The translations under genes were made by a program, and so were the position numbers. Source: Laburnicola sp. R22_1 (taxonomy: Eukaryota > Ascomycota > Dothideomycetes > Pleosporales > Didymosphaeriaceae). Taken from it: a stretch of DNA of 64,000 nt. Of the stretch, positions 49,088 to 61,419 are shown in pieces (the first letter of the stretch is position 1; each line of letters begins with the position of its first letter). The notes under the pieces are model-generated. The model was given only the letters and a program-made list of their open reading frames with translations, did not search any database and had not been told where the DNA came from. The stretch covers positions 2,294,001-2,358,000 of the forward strand of contig JACONQ010000008.1 in NCBI GenBank assembly GCA_014281115.1, written 5' to 3'.

Positions 49088-52002
49088 GGAGGGCGAGGGT
49101 GGAATGGGTGTATGATAGGGTCTTTGTTGGTGCTTGTGGGCGCTTAATGGGAGTATCAATTTTCTTATGGGTTATGAATTCGAGCGTGCACTCTCTGCGA
49201 CAATCACTTCATCACCTAAGCCACATGAGAGATCCAACGCGCATCCTATTGTATCTTCTGCACGGTATAACAATGCACAACGACGTACCATCATCTCCAA
49301 ACCCTCGACCACAAAATTAGCATCCGCATTATACCTACCCATAAGCATCCGCACACTCAAGCACCCAATCACCGAGCAAACCCCAAATAATGTCCAGCTG
49401 CACTCCCAAATCCCGATGTGAGTACCCTACAATGCCACCGAAGACACCTTCACCTGCCCCTGGTCGCCACCTGCGTCACATCACATTCATATTCCGCACT
49501 GCGGAGCACCTATACTCGCTGATCAGATAGCCTAGATCCCACCCTATCGCCCGCCCGCTCGTGCAAATCGACTTAGTGTAGACCCTGAATATTCTAGGTT
49601 GCGTCCTTGGTCTACACCCCGCGTGCCGACCCGATAATATCTCCCTGACCTAAAGAGAACCCGTGAACCCGCGCGTGCAAATGCCACCTAGCGTAGACTC
49701 CTACCGCAGTGTCCCTTGTCCCTGCGTTTCGATGCAACGATATTAACTGGAGACCGTGCTAGTTTTCCTCCGCGTATTTCCCCCTTATCGTCCGGACAGT
49801 TCCACCGGAGATGTCTAGTCAAGTCGGAGAGAAGGTATTTCGGAGCAAGAGCTTACGATATGGGATATGCGTCTCTCGTACATGCATGTATGCATGCATG
49901 CATCTTGACTTACACCGATTATGGGACGTCTAGAGATTTCCGGTTGTGCTAGAGAGCATTGGCATTCAGGCCAAATCTAAGTCATGCGTCGGAGTAAGGC
50001 GTTGTAACGTCAGGGTACGTCTAAATCTACGAATCCTACATGCCTGCATGCATCTTACTATGTACCTACCTTAGGTAGCTCACTTGGCCCTGTCTGCATG
50101 CATCTTACTATGTACCTACCTTAGGTAGCTCACTTGACCCTGTCTGCAATCCTCTGTGCCGCGTACAGACATCCCACAGCGTCCTAGATTGTGCAGGTAC
50201 GCTCCAGACCCTGACCCACACCAAACCAGCGCAACGCAGCGCAACGCAATCCAACATGCCGCCCTGCATCGCGCCATCAAACCTTCCTCCCAGACCCACC
50301 CATCCACCACCCATCCTTCCATATATATGCACCACATGCCCATTCCATACCGCAGATCCTTCCCTACACTCTCACCTCTCCGAGCTTCGGAGGCTGGATA
50401 ACTTCTGAAGACAGATGACTCGGAGCGCAAATACCTCAGTCTACGTACATGCACATACGCATCCTCGCATCCTCATACTCACACGCCCCACCCCCTCCTG
50501 TAACCCTTCCACACAACCCAGCCAGTCGGCCGCTGTACTGTATGTACCTACCTAACTGTACCTAGTGCTCTACCTCAAAAAAGCAGCTCCCAGGCCCGGA
50601 ACTTCTCCGAGCCCCGGCATAACATAGCATACGCACCATTTCCAAGCGTTTATTGAGACCCTTTCCTTCGGTCCTACCTCCCGATGCGGCCCCGAAGACT
50701 GAACAATAAACACCCGTGTAGACCGCATGACCTCTACAACCTCCTGCTTTTGCGGCATGCATCTACATGCATATCATCCGAGACCCGCCGTAACACCACA
50801 TCCACAACAATCTCCCCCTCTCCTTTCAGACAGGGTCCCAAACGCCTGGCCCTCCGAAATCCTAACCCACCCAACCCACCAACCAGCCAGCGCACCACCT
50901 CCCATCCGAACACCTCAGCATGACCAACCCATCTCAGATAAAAAACCCGACGTACTCTAACACCCACGCCCACGTATCGGAATCCAGCGGGGGGGCGGGG
51001 GGGGGGGCTACCGACACACACACACACCTACTTGCAAATTTCTCATTGGACAATCAATGCCTGCTAACCACCGCCCTAACATCCCGCCCAGTAGTCTACC
51101 AGAGATAAGTCTACCAGATCCTAACTGCCTGGTGACACTGCAAATTTGCCACTCACTGACTCACTCCCTCATTATCCGGTAGACGAGTGCAGTATTGCAA
51201 AACGAACGAACGAATGAATGAATAATTGATTGATTGAATGAATGAATGCATAGCACAGCACAGAACAGAACAGACCAGACAATCTAATGCCCATCTTAAT
51301 TACAATTTGCCATCCAACCCCATCCATCCCATGACCCGCAAAGGCGTTCCTTCAACCTATCCAAAATTCGCCCGTGTCCACCAACCAGCGCCAGAACACA
51401 ACCCAGTAGTCTCCCCAGCCAACCACCAAGCGGCCCAAGTCCCCTTATAAAAGCTCCCCTTTACCGCACACAGCACGGAGAGAGCGAGGGATGGGGGAGC
51501 ACGGGGGAACACTCCAAACACTGACGATCAACACCACACATTCGTAAAAACATTACCATTTAGCATTATGTAACCAGCTCGCATGCCTTTCGGCAAACGA
51601 TATAACGCTTTGTAAAAAACGAATACTGCTGTGGAAAAAAAAAATAGTGCAACGCGAACCCAACCCGGGTATCATTTCAACATGTGTAGCATCCCCCCAA
51701 CCCAGGGGTCGAGAGAACAGGCATCAAGCGCTGTCTCAAAAGACGACACCCTAAACGCCAAATCTGCTCCCCTACACCGCTCCTGATCCGGAGAATTGCA
51801 AAAACTGTCTTGTGATGCCCGCCTGCTCTCGTGCTGCTGCTGGTGCGCAGCCGAGTGCACAATAAAGTGCATTGCGTACAAAATAGGGCGTCAACTGAGA
51901 TAGATACGGTGTTGCTGTGCGATGCGTCGACAGCACACCAATGGTGACAATTGATCGGGACCGGTTCCATGTCGTATGGGTGCGTACGGGTTCATGGTCG
52001 GT
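49088..52002. other. 2.9 kb gene-free interval with short repeats
   Basis: No coding gene is supported. It contains catg/gcat runs (49880-49903), a 50 bp tandem duplication (50044-50143), a G-rich run (50989-51007) followed by a CA run (51014-51027), and gaat/gaac tetramers near 51202-51250. The right part is the 3' flank of the bHLH gene. Confidence 0.55.
50044..50143. repeat. 50 bp tandem duplication
   Basis: Two consecutive 50 bp units start ctgcatgcatcttactatgt at 50044 and 50094 and differ by one G/A. Each contains the short hairpin ctacc-tta-ggtag. Confidence 0.9.
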
Positions 52003-53358
52003 TCAACCGTCCGCTAACATATCCGAGTAGTGCTGATTTTCGTCCATGAGCTGCTGCAGGAAATTGGCCGCCTCGGCCAAAATACCGGCCTTGCTGAGAC
52101 CGCCGTTTCTAAGCTCGGGTACCAACTCGTGTAGGTCCTCAAAGCCGCGCTTGATGATATTCCGCCGTTTCTGCTCCGAAAGAATATGGTTGTTGCGCTT
52201 CTGTTCTTCGGTCAAGTTCTCACGCTGACCCTTTTGGCTTGCCACAGAACCCCTTTTCGTCCCCCTCCTCTTGTTGGCTCCATCGTCGACTGACTGTTTG
52301 CCGTTCGTGCGCGAAGCAGTCGTTGAGACGCTCTTCCCTTTCTCCTCCTTGGCGGCTGACTTTTCGCTCTTTCTTCTTTTCTTCGGTCGGCTATCCCCGT
52401 ACTCGTCAGCGGATATTTCCTCGGCTGGCTTCTCGTCGTTGCTTTCTGATTCATCGACCTTGACAGGGAATTTGCCATGACTAGAAGGAACTTGTGGGGC
52501 CATGTGTTTCGATGTCCCGGCAGCGTAATGCACGCGGTTCAGCAAAAGCTTCGTGACGGCCTCCTCGTTCTCATTCTCCGAGGGCCGGAAACCAGACGCG
52601 TTGAACGAGTCGTCCGTTCCGTACATCAACCCTTTCAGAGGAGAGCGTCTAGGTTCGGCAAGCTGGTTCCCCCTGGCGGCGCGGTTCGCAAATGGGGCCG
52701 TGACCGGGGTATCTAGGCAAGCAGCAACCTCCTGGTGAGGCCATGGGTTAGACATGTGGGTGTGCATCGGTGTGGACGAGGAGGCCGTGGGAAGGTGAGA
52801 AAAATCCGTAGAGAAAGCGTGAAGGCCATGGCTGTTGGGAGGCAGGCTCATAGGACTGAGGGCTGGAAAGCTACGGGAACGGTTATTCAGCTGGGGCGTC
52901 GACTGCGGGAGAGGTACTTGGGCTTGGTTGTACAAGGTCGACGCGGCCTGTAGATGGTCGGGCGTGGGGTTGAAGAAGGCGGGCTGCTGAGTTGCAGCGA
53001 AGTTCTGGTCGTGGTGGAAGCCATGGTGAAGGAGGGCCTGGTTAGGAATGGTGGTGGTGGTACCGACGCCATGTACGCTGGCGGGCGGCGCGAAGTCCCA
53101 GTCCTCTGGCCAGGCGTCGGCGTCGCTGGGCAATGGGAAATTGAACGACGAGGGGTCCGGATCCATTGGATTATGGTTGAAGAAGCTGGTGAGGTGTTCC
53201 TTTTCGGCGTCGTTGAGCAGTGAGGGCGCGCCAATGTCCACGCCCAGGATGGAGTCGGCAAACAAGTCTGCGGGGAAAGTGTCTGTCTTAAGGTCAGCGC
53301 AGGCGGCGGGCTAGAACGGCAGGCACCAACAGCCAAAGAGCGCATCCTTGTCGTCCAT
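52003..53358 (-). CDS. bHLH transcription factor
   Basis: Two exons, 53358-53331 and 53282-52003, giving 435 residues. The first exon supplies M-D-D-K-D-A-L-F-G, and the 48 bp intron uses gttggt at its donor. The frame is otherwise open but without a good ATG near its start. The first 250 residues are rich in Ser, Pro, His and Asn, as in activation regions. A basic stretch (R-P-K-K-R-R-K) is a likely nuclear signal. The bHLH domain occupies about 371-425: N-H-I-L-S-E-Q-K-R-R carries the H375, E379, R383 pattern that reads CANNTG E-boxes. No leucine zipper follows; the protein ends 11 residues later. The family is clear, but the regulated genes are not. Confidence 0.92.
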
Positions 53359-54730
53359 GATTGCGCGCGGCAGAGCGCACAGGGACCTGATAGCAGCGCC
53401 CGCCAGCAGGGCGCCGGACGGCGGGAGAGCCAGGTCCTCCAGCTTGGCCACTTAGACGAGGCTGTCACGGAGGGGCGAAGAATGGGCGAGGGGCGCGCTC
53501 AGCATCGTCTGCGGCGACGGACAGCGCGCAGCGGTGCGAGGCGTCGCGCGCGGAGGGGCGGCCGTGGGCGGGTCGCCGCGGCGGTGACGAGCGGTGACGA
53601 GGGAGGGGCGACGAGGAGGGGACCTGATGCGGGCTGCGGAGCCGGGGGGAAGGTGCGAGTGGGAGCACCAGTCCACCTGTCCTGCGCGGTGGGCGCGTTC
53701 GGGGGCGGCTGGAGGGGAAGGCGCGACGTGTGGGACGGCAGCGGCGAGCGGGCGCAGGCGGGCGGTGGGAAGGAGCGCGCACGCCACGAGCTGGCTGCGG
53801 ACAGAGGATGAGGAAGTAGCGATGCGGAGGGTGTTGATGCAGAAATGTGCACCGTGCAGCTGCAGCGGCCGTCTTCACATGCGCGGCCCAGCCCAGCGGC
53901 CGAAGGGCTGCTCCAGTCCCGCGGCTGACTGTGGCGTCGCCGCCCAGCCGCGCCCGCACCAGAACCCTGCGCCCTCCTGGCCCTCCTGCGCCCGCCAGAC
54001 CACCGCCAGACAGATCGTCGTTAGTCACCGCTGCTGGCCACCGGACACCCTGGAGCCCTGCAGCGTCCCGCCCTGGCAATCAGATCCTCCGCATTCCGCA
54101 CGCCCGCCCCGTCCAGCGTTCCGTCCAGCGCCCCGTCCAACAGCCTCTGCCCTGGCTCACGGTCGTGTGCTCTGCGCCTGTCCGCCGCTCCGAGTAGTGC
54201 CGTCCTGCAGCACCGCAGCCTGCCAACGCCTCCCGCGCTGCCCAGTCGCCCCTTCCGCCTCTGCTGCGCGCCGTTGAAGCTGAACCTGGCAGCTGCGCCG
54301 CCATCGCCGCCATCGCCGCCATCCTGATGATGCCTCACGCTGCTCCCAAGATCCGCTTCTACTGCATCCCCAACGCCGCACGTCAAATCCGGGGTGGCCC
54401 CCGCATGCCTCGCTAGACGCATTGGGACAGCCGAGGTCGAACTCCTCACTGCCGTCCAACGTTCCCCCCTACCGCTGTCAAGCTGTGCCAACGCGAACTG
54501 TCATGAAGAACACTTTCGCGCACGTTCCGTACACGGTAGTCAACGCGAACTGTGCAATCATTACTACATCATGATGAAACACGGAAGCGCTGCAGCAGCG
54601 CGTCTGAGCCTCGCCAGACCGTGAGTCGCGTGCCCGGCACATGCCATCTCCGCTTGATTCTCAAATCTCAAATCTCAAATCTCAAATCTCAAATCTCAAC
54701 TCGCAAGCGACAAGACGACAACAGAGGCTA
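53359..54730. other. GC-rich divergent upstream region
   Basis: The 1.37 kb between the bHLH gene and the TMEM135-like gene is unusually GC-rich at 53460-54480. Long overlapping open frames exist on both strands but are Arg/Pro/Ala-rich and frame-ambiguous, so I call none. It probably contains both promoters and long leaders. Confidence 0.5.
54659..54699. repeat. Heptamer repeat (AAATCTC) in the leader of the next gene
   Basis: About five perfect copies of a 7 bp unit end some 30 bases before the start codon of the TMEM135-like gene. Confidence 0.9.
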
Positions 54731-56345
54731 ATGTTTACCTGCAGTCTAGCTACCGCTTACGTGCTAGGCCTGCTCTCCAGTACCGGCCCACGCGTCGTCA
54801 GCCTCCTTGTGCTGTTGGCCAAACAGAAGCTGACCCTCCGCGCTGCATGGCTCCAGGTGAGCGCCAACAGCCATGTACCGCCTACACGAGAATTGATTCC
54901 GGCAGTTGGCTACTACCTTGCGCCGAGCCTTGTCGCTTCATCGCTTTCCTGCTTTCTGCGCCACGCTTGTCGGCGGCGCGACAGTACTGCAGGTGCCTCT
55001 CGACTTCTTGCTTGTTCGGATTGCACGCCGAGGGGGTTCCGTCCTGGACCCCGTCGCCGTCAAGGCAGTTGCGTTGCTCGTCAAGTTCACTGCAGCCTTC
55101 ATTTCCGCCTCTGTGGCTTTCAATTTGCTTAATCACCACCCGCTAACGCCTGCTTCGTCGATCGAAACCCCTCAAACTCTGCCGCTGTCTCACGTAGATA
55201 TAGTCAACGCCGGTCCTTTCGACGAGCCGCCTGATGTCAGCTCAGGACATGTCGACCATGATACACTTAGTGCCATGTTCGCGACCAGGATACATCTGGC
55301 GGGCAAGACCATGGATTTGACGCTGTTTGCCGCTATTCGAGCTTCAGATATAGTAATCAGTAGCCTCTGGGATCGACTTCCTTCAACAAAACACGGGAAA
55401 TCAATTTCCCCCTTCACGCCGACAGCATTGTTCTGCTTTTCCGCAGCCACTATTATGCATGCTTGGTTCTACAGTCCAAGTCGACTTCCCCGGTCGTATA
55501 ACGCTTGGATATCCGCTGCCGCCGACCTGGACCACCGCCTTTTACTGGCCTTGCGACACGCTCGGTGAGTCATGTCCGATGAGTTCAACTGCCGTGAGAC
55601 ATGCTAATCATTGATGTGAACCATTTCTAGCTATGGTACGTTCAAGTACGGCCAAGAAACTGGTATGGCCCCTCTCCTCGGCTCCATGTGTCGTGATTAT
55701 GGTCTTCCGGAAGAACTCGGTGACCCCGCGAAAACGATCCCAATCCCATGTGAAATTGTACACATGGGTTGCGGCAAGAACTGTGAGCGGCATGCATTGA
55801 GCCGATTTTGGAGGGGATGGCTGTTCGCTGCCAGGATGTATACACCTCTGCAGCTTATCGTCCTAGCCCGCCATTTGAAGAAAACCGCCCGCCCAGGTAA
55901 TCGTCTTGCCGGAATGACTCAAACGGTTGTACTCAAAACCATCATGGACAGCATGAGGAGTTCCGCCTTCCTTGGTGCTTTCATTGCATTTTTCTACTAC
56001 GGCGTTTGTCTCTCTCGGACACGCCTTGGTCCCAAAATCTTTTCCTCCAAGACCGTCACCCCGCAGATGTGGGACTCTGGGCTCTGTGTGCTCGGTGGAT
56101 GCCTCTTGTGCGGGACGAGCATGCTCGTCGAGCAGTCAAGAAAACGGCTCGAGATATTGTTTTTTGTCTTACCCAGAGCTGCGGCGACATGGTTCCCGCG
56201 TCGCTACCCCCCCGAGCATCAATGGAAGGAGCACCTCACTTTTGCATTGAGTGCTGCTATTCTACTAACAGCAGCCCAGGAGGATCCGAAGCGTATACGT
56301 GGAGTTTTCGGCAGTCTACTTCACGCTGTGCTGAAGACCGATTGA
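54731..56345 (+). CDS. TMEM135-like integral membrane protein
   Basis: Three exons: 54731-54856, 54906-55564 and 55631-56345, giving 499 residues. Several hydrophobic segments are present, among them A-T-V-L-Q-V-P-L-D-F-L-L, F-I-S-A-S-V-A-F and A-F-L-G-A-F-I-A-F-F-Y-Y-G. The central block Y-G-x-F-K-Y-G-Q-E-T-G-M-A followed by P-C-E-I-V-H-M-G-C-G is the part by which I recognise fungal relatives of human TMEM135, a protein linked to peroxisomes and mitochondrial dynamics. The fungal role is not known to me. The start ATG lies just after a heptamer repeat; no upstream ATG in this frame gives a better N-terminus. It converges on the next gene, 227 bp away. Confidence 0.82.
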
Positions 56346-56572
56346 AGTATTTCGTTGTTAATTACTATCCAGCCATGGTGCTAGGGAACCTAGCTACGCA
56401 AGCGAATCGTCGCCTTGCTACTATACTATTCTTCGTATGGCCCATGCTATACGGGTATACACAAGAAATGTGTGCTATCGTACGCTCAAACGCCAAACCG
56501 AGTGCCATGTGGTATCGTCTACGAACAAAAGAAAATCATGTCCTAATCGTTAACAATCCAACTCAATAACTC

Positions 56573-58464
56573 TTACTCCTCGTATATGCGGTCCCAAAGC
56601 GGGCTGCTCTTCCTCCGGTGACGCGACCCTACGAGATTCCTCAATGGCCACTCAGTTTTTGAGTTTTTCCGCCGTGGCTCGGGATATTTCGAGAGACTGG
56701 TATTTCCGCCGTATAGGCTGTCTTCTACGTCGACATATCCGTTATGGTACTCTGGTCCACAGTCCTCGGTGTAGGAATCGTAAAGGAACGGGTTGCTAGG
56801 TGCGCGGTTTGAAATGGGTGATGTGGGCGAGGTTGCTTCAGCCTTTGGTCCAAGCCCAGAGGTGCTGCTCACGCCGCTGGAGGGGGTCAAAGCGAGTCCA
56901 CTCGAGCTGCTCCCGCTGTGGTCCGGCATTGTCTGTCGTAGCAATTTGTGCGAGTCTGCCTCTGCCGCTGGACTTCTTGTAATGGGTGAAGGGCTCGACG
57001 CCATTGGCTTCCGCTTTATATGCGCTATCGCTGGCATCGACGGTGATGGTATCAAATTCCTGGCCGGCCTTTGTTCCGGGGACACATGCCGACCTAGGAT
57101 CGGTGATTCCTCTGGCTCGGAAACTTCAGCTACAGAGTGCAAGCTCGTGTAGCTGGTCCGCTTTCCTCTTGCTCGGTTCGAAGAATGCGTGTGGAATAGC
57201 GCAGGTGCCATTATTGGCTTCGGGTCGTGCACCATCATCGGTACGTTGGAGTATTTGTTCGGCCCGATGTCGTTGTCCAATGCAGTGTATTCCGTTGCCG
57301 TTGCCGTGGCAGCTGGTACTGCCGCACTCGGATGTCCATATGGTCCAAGATCATTCCACGAAGATGGATTCTGATTCTGCATCCGTGCAGTCTCCCCCGA
57401 GTCTACGCCCTCGTCGTTCCATGCCACGCCCACATCGTGAGCCTCGTGGCTCATGTCTCGAGTCAGCGGCATGCGGTGCTCCAGATTATCCACCGATCTT
57501 TCTTGGAACGCAAAACGGGGAATGAAGCCGGGCGAGGCTGGTGGAATCGATCCTTCGACATTCTTCTTCTTGCGGCGACGGCAGAGCACACAGCATCCTA
57601 GTACCAGCGTTGCGGCTGCCAGGAGACCAATTGGTATTCCTACGCCGAGGCCGATCTTTTGGCTTTTCGATAGGCTTTCGCTTGAGGATGCTGGAGCTTC
57701 GTGGATGGGGGTGGATGAGCGGGTTTCGGACGGTTTGGCCGAGCCTGTCGAAGATGAGGTGGTGTGGGTTTGCGAGTGGAATGTGGAGGATTGCGTGGTA
57801 GCGGACGTGTACGATGTCGCGAATGATGTCGGAGACAATGTCGGCCGGCTGCTCTTGTCGCTCGCTGCGGTCGACGCTGATGGTTCGGTGCTTGCCGCAG
57901 AAGTGATCGCTGTCGCCGTCGCTTGGGTATCAGTCTGCGAAGCTCCCTCGCTCGATCCCGAGGGTATTGTTTGACTCGATTCCGCAGGCTCATCCGTCAC
58001 CGTCGATGTAGCCGACGCCGTCACCGTACCACTTCCCGAAGCACCACCACCAGCGCCCGAACTCGCCGGCGCCCCAGTCGGCCACGCACTCTGCGGCCCA
58101 AACTTCCGTATCAAATAATTCTGAACCTCCCACGGCAGCTCCACAAACCACTCAGGCTTTTTATCGTCCAGGAACTCCTCCCAAAGTATGCTCGACACGG
58201 CGGGGAGGTTCGTCGCGGCGATTTGGCGTAGCGATACGGGAACGGCAGTGAGGAGAATTTGAGCGAGTGAAATACTGGGTGGGATGTGTTAGTCGTGATG
58301 TAAACCGACCTGAGGAAGAATCCAACTCACGCATCAGGATCCTGTCTCTCCTCCACCACTTGCGCTCTCGGTGCCTCTGTAATAACAGGCGCAAGCACAG
58401 CGCCGTGTACACTTGCCACCACCAGCGCACCTGCAACCACGCCAATCTTTACTAACGAATGCAT
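56573..58464 (-). CDS. Ser/Thr-rich single-pass membrane protein
   Basis: Two exons, 58464-58331 and 58274-56573, giving 611 residues. The first exon encodes a clear signal peptide (M-H-S-L-V-K-I-G-V-V-A-G-A-L-V-V-A-S). The outside part has a short conserved-looking region (W-E-E-F-L-D-D to Y-L-I-R-K-F), then about 130 residues of Ser/Thr/Ala likely to be O-glycosylated. One membrane segment lies at about 252-276 (I-G-L-G-V-G-I-P-I-G-L-L-A-A-A), followed at once by C-R-R-R-K-K-K, which places the C-terminus inside. The long cytoplasmic tail is Ser/Pro-rich and ends K-S-S-P-L-W-D-R-I-Y-E-E. The layout resembles fungal Mid2/Wsc-type wall sensors, but no named domain is seen. Confidence 0.85.
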
Positions 58465-59846
58465 ATACAACGAATGGGTAGCGACGACAAAGAGAGAAAT
58501 AAAACAATACTAATAGATGGGCTTTCGACCTTTGCTTCCTATGCAGCCATTTCCCGTGCTGAAGTTTGACTGAACAAAAGGCCAAGAAGGTCGCTGTGGC
58601 AAGCAAGCCCAACGTCTTTTATTCCACAACCTACGCACCCATGTCTTTGACAGAGGGCCATACATGGCGTCGCGTACCTTTTTGGCCACCCGATGTGCAA
58701 GAGGTCTGCGCCTGACGACACAGCCTCCTTCTTCATGCGCTGGTGATCGTGGTGATCAGGGTCTTTTTTTGCATGCGGATTTGGACAAATGGGCGTGGGA
58801 GTCTTGGTGGTGGGCGAATCGGCAACGTGCGGGGGACAGGGGTGCGAGGGTTGGAGGGCTGTGAGTGGTGGGCGGGCGTGGCGGTGCTGGAGATGGGGAA
58901 GCGGATGCGGAAGCGATGTGGAGGCGTTTGTCGGCATGGTCACGGCTGGGACGGTTGCGTTGTTGGGATGTGCGATAGGCGATCTGGATTCTTGTGGGGT
59001 GAGCGGGGGTAAGTAGCTATTTTTGGAGGGGGTGGGGGTTCGTGAATGGATGGATGGAAGGGTAGGTTGGATCAGGTATGCAGGTATCTGGGACGGGTGT
59101 GCGGTGCTTTGAGATATGTGTGGTAGATTGTTTCGTTGCTTGAGATACACGCAAAATTTCGTTGATTGAGATACACGCAAAAGGTAGGTAGGTAGGTAGG
59201 TAGGTAGGTAGTTGTGGCTACATTTTTATATATGGTCGGTTGATTGGGTGTGGGATTGTTAATGTATCCTTCGTAGGTGCCTTCTAGACGGAAAGGATGC
59301 GTCGTGTGAGTCTTGTTTGTTCCGCTGTGCGTGCGTCTTTTGCGTTAAAGAGGAAAAGACGGGGGCATGGCAGGTGTAGACTCCTCTGTGGCTACGTAGG
59401 TATATCATGGGGTTGAGATTATATCTCGTGCATGGAGAGATGTTGTGTGAGGAGTAAGCGGTGCTTTTTCCTTGGATTGGAATCTCCGTCCGTGGAATGA
59501 TCGGAAAGTCAATGCGTTGATAGAATGGCACTGGTGGTGGTGGATAAGGATACGGGGGTTGTTCTGAGGAAGTCTAGACAGTGGAATGATGTCGCTTCAT
59601 TCTTCGCTCATCTTCCCGAGCCGGGATATTTACTTCTGCCAGTACTGGACTTCTATGCACCCAGCACGTCTCTCCCAGTTCTCGGACACGAAGCCAGGGT
59701 ATCTGTATGAGCAGGTCTATGCTCGCCCACCGACTGCCCCTGCCCTTGCTGCGTGCGTAGCCCATCTCTAAACGCCTTTCGGCCGCAGGCCATCCAGTAT
59801 CACGAAACCCGCAAGCGGGAAGATTGCACAAACGCGACCGCATTCC
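58465..59846. other. Intergenic region with a GTAG repeat
   Basis: No gene is supported over 1.4 kb. It contains about seven copies of the tetramer GGTA (59183-59210) and a nearby direct repeat of gagatacacgcaaaa. Proline-rich open frames on the minus strand look like chance. Confidence 0.5.
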
Positions 59847-60517
59847 TCACCGGCCCGCCCACACGGAGCCATCGCCCCTCCCAAACCCGGCAAACCCCAT
59901 CCCCCCCTTCCCCTCATTGACCGGCCTCTTCGCCACCGTCCCCTGCGCCCTCACCCCCTCCACCACCTTGTCCAACTGCGTCTCCACCACCACGCCTCCC
60001 ACAATCATCTCTCCGAGCGCAGCATGCAGCGTCTCAAAGTTGAAGATGAGATCGAGTTCGCAGACGTTTTCGAAGAGGCCGTCGAGCGCCTGGACGAAGA
60101 CTTGGATGAGGTCGAGGAGGGCGAGCGGGGATTCCGTCGACGTCGAGATGATGATGAAGTAGAGGGTTGCGTAGTGCCGGTAGGTTACGAGGGAGGGCGT
60201 GTCGTTGTGTGGCGTGGTGGGGGTGGAGGATTTGCTGCTGTTGGCTAGGAGGGGTGGGAGGCTGGGGCGTGTTAGATGGGAGGGGAGGGCTGAGGGAGAC
60301 GGGGATTGCGCGTACGGCAGGAAGTTGCATGCTGAGTTTGGGCGGTTTGCGACCAGGGTGAAGATCTCGGATATGAGGCGCTGCTGCACGCTCGTTTCCT
60401 GTGGTGGGTTGGTCATCGAAGTGGAGAGAACATGAGCCAGGCACGTACGAGCTGGGTGTAGAACTTGGTCAGGCGCGGCTGGCCGGCGTTGTTGAACACA
60501 AGCACGGCGTTGATCAT
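59847..60517 (-). CDS. APS3: AP-3 adaptor complex sigma subunit
   Basis: Two exons, 60517-60449 and 60398-59847, giving 206 residues. The first exon M-I-N-A-V-L-V-F-N-N and P-R-L-T-K-F-Y is the sigma longin start. R-H-Y-A-T-L-Y-F and L-D-L-I-Q-V-F-V, then F-E-N-V-C-E-L-D-L-I-F-N-F, are the AP-3 sigma signatures and separate it from AP-1 and AP-2 sigma. A Ser/Pro insertion of about 35 residues lies before R-H-Y-A-T, as in other filamentous fungi. The tail is Gly-rich. The protein is part of the AP-3 coat carrying cargo from Golgi or endosomes to the vacuole. Confidence 0.93.
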
Positions 60518-60746
60518 GGTGGAGTAGATTGGGGTGTTATTACTCGCGGAGCGTAGTCTCACGGCGGCAGGGCGTCTCCAGGGCTGCGGAGCTGCGGGGA
60601 AATTCAACGTGGAAGGAGCAAACGGCCCGAGCTTTCCTGGACTGGAAACCAGCTCTCCTCTCCTCCACCAGCTGCCTCCTCCCTCCTCCCTACGCCTCGA
60701 CCTATTTCTCAACACACCATCACATTACATCAGAATACCAGATACC
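60518..60746. promoter_or_regulatory. Divergent promoter between AP-3 sigma and frataxin genes
   Basis: 229 bp separate the two start codons, leaving one short interval for both promoters. No specific site is recognised. Confidence 0.5.
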
Positions 60747-61419
60747 ATGAAGTCGCTATCACGAGCTGGCCAGCTGGCTGTCCGACGCGCAGTCCGCACT
60801 CCTTTGCGCACCCAAGTCCTAGCCAATGGCGTCATTGCTAGAGCTCCTGTAGTAACGGCGCACGCATACAATGGCAGTGTTCGTTCAGCGCGCACCTTTC
60901 ATTCATCAATCGCATTCCGCGGTATCATGCCGGAGTCGGAGAACCCACCGCCAAAGCAGAGCGAGGACTACGAACACCCTACCGTCCCCACCGACATCCC
61001 TACCTCCGAGTTTCACGAACATGCCGACCGCTATCTGGACGAGCTGTTGCTCAAGCTAGAAGAGAGACAGGAAACCACGCCGGATATAGACGTGGAATAC
61101 TCGGTAAGCACGAAAACGCACAATTCAGATACGACGACTGATTGTTTGCTACAAGGCCGGCGTTCTCCAGGTTAAGATCCAGTCCAAGGACCACACATAC
61201 GTGCTCAACAAGCAGCCGCCAAACAAGCAGATCTGGCTGAGCTCTCCCGTCTCCGGACCGAAGCGATTCGATTGGGTGGTGACGGGCGAGGGCATGCACC
61301 AGAAGGAAGGAGGAGGCGTGGGAGATTGGATCTACCTGCGGGACGGCACGTCTCTGACAGATATCATCCGGGAGGAGCTGGGCATTGAGTTGGGGGGTGA
61401 CGATGACATTCCAAGCTGA
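60747..61419 (+). CDS. YFH1: Frataxin, mitochondrial
   Basis: Two exons, 60747-61103 and 61156-61419, giving 206 residues. An Arg/Ser/Ala-rich N-terminus of about 55 residues (R-A-G-Q-L-A-V-R-R-A-V-R) is a mitochondrial presequence. The mature part has the acidic first helix (H-A-D-R-Y-L-D-E-L-L-L-K-L-E-E-R) and the beta sheet with L-N-K-Q-P-P-N-K-Q-I-W-L-S-S-P and G-P-K-R-F-D-W, all frataxin signatures. It assists Fe-S cluster assembly on the Isu scaffold and iron handling in the matrix. The intron splits the domain after V-E-Y-S. Confidence 0.96.

Noticed and set aside
53465..54079. Long minus-strand open frame in the GC-rich island
   Set aside because: High GC content removes stop codons by chance; several frames on both strands are equally long and all are Arg/Ala/Pro-rich.
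58539..59180. 213-codon minus-strand open frame
   Set aside because: It is Pro/Thr/His-rich without domains, and the opposite strand is Gly/Trp-rich and also open, which indicates composition rather than coding.
59183..59210. GGTA repeats considered as interstitial telomere sequence
   Set aside because: Ascomycete telomere repeats are TTAGGG-like; a GGTA tetramer does not match, and the array is short and internal.
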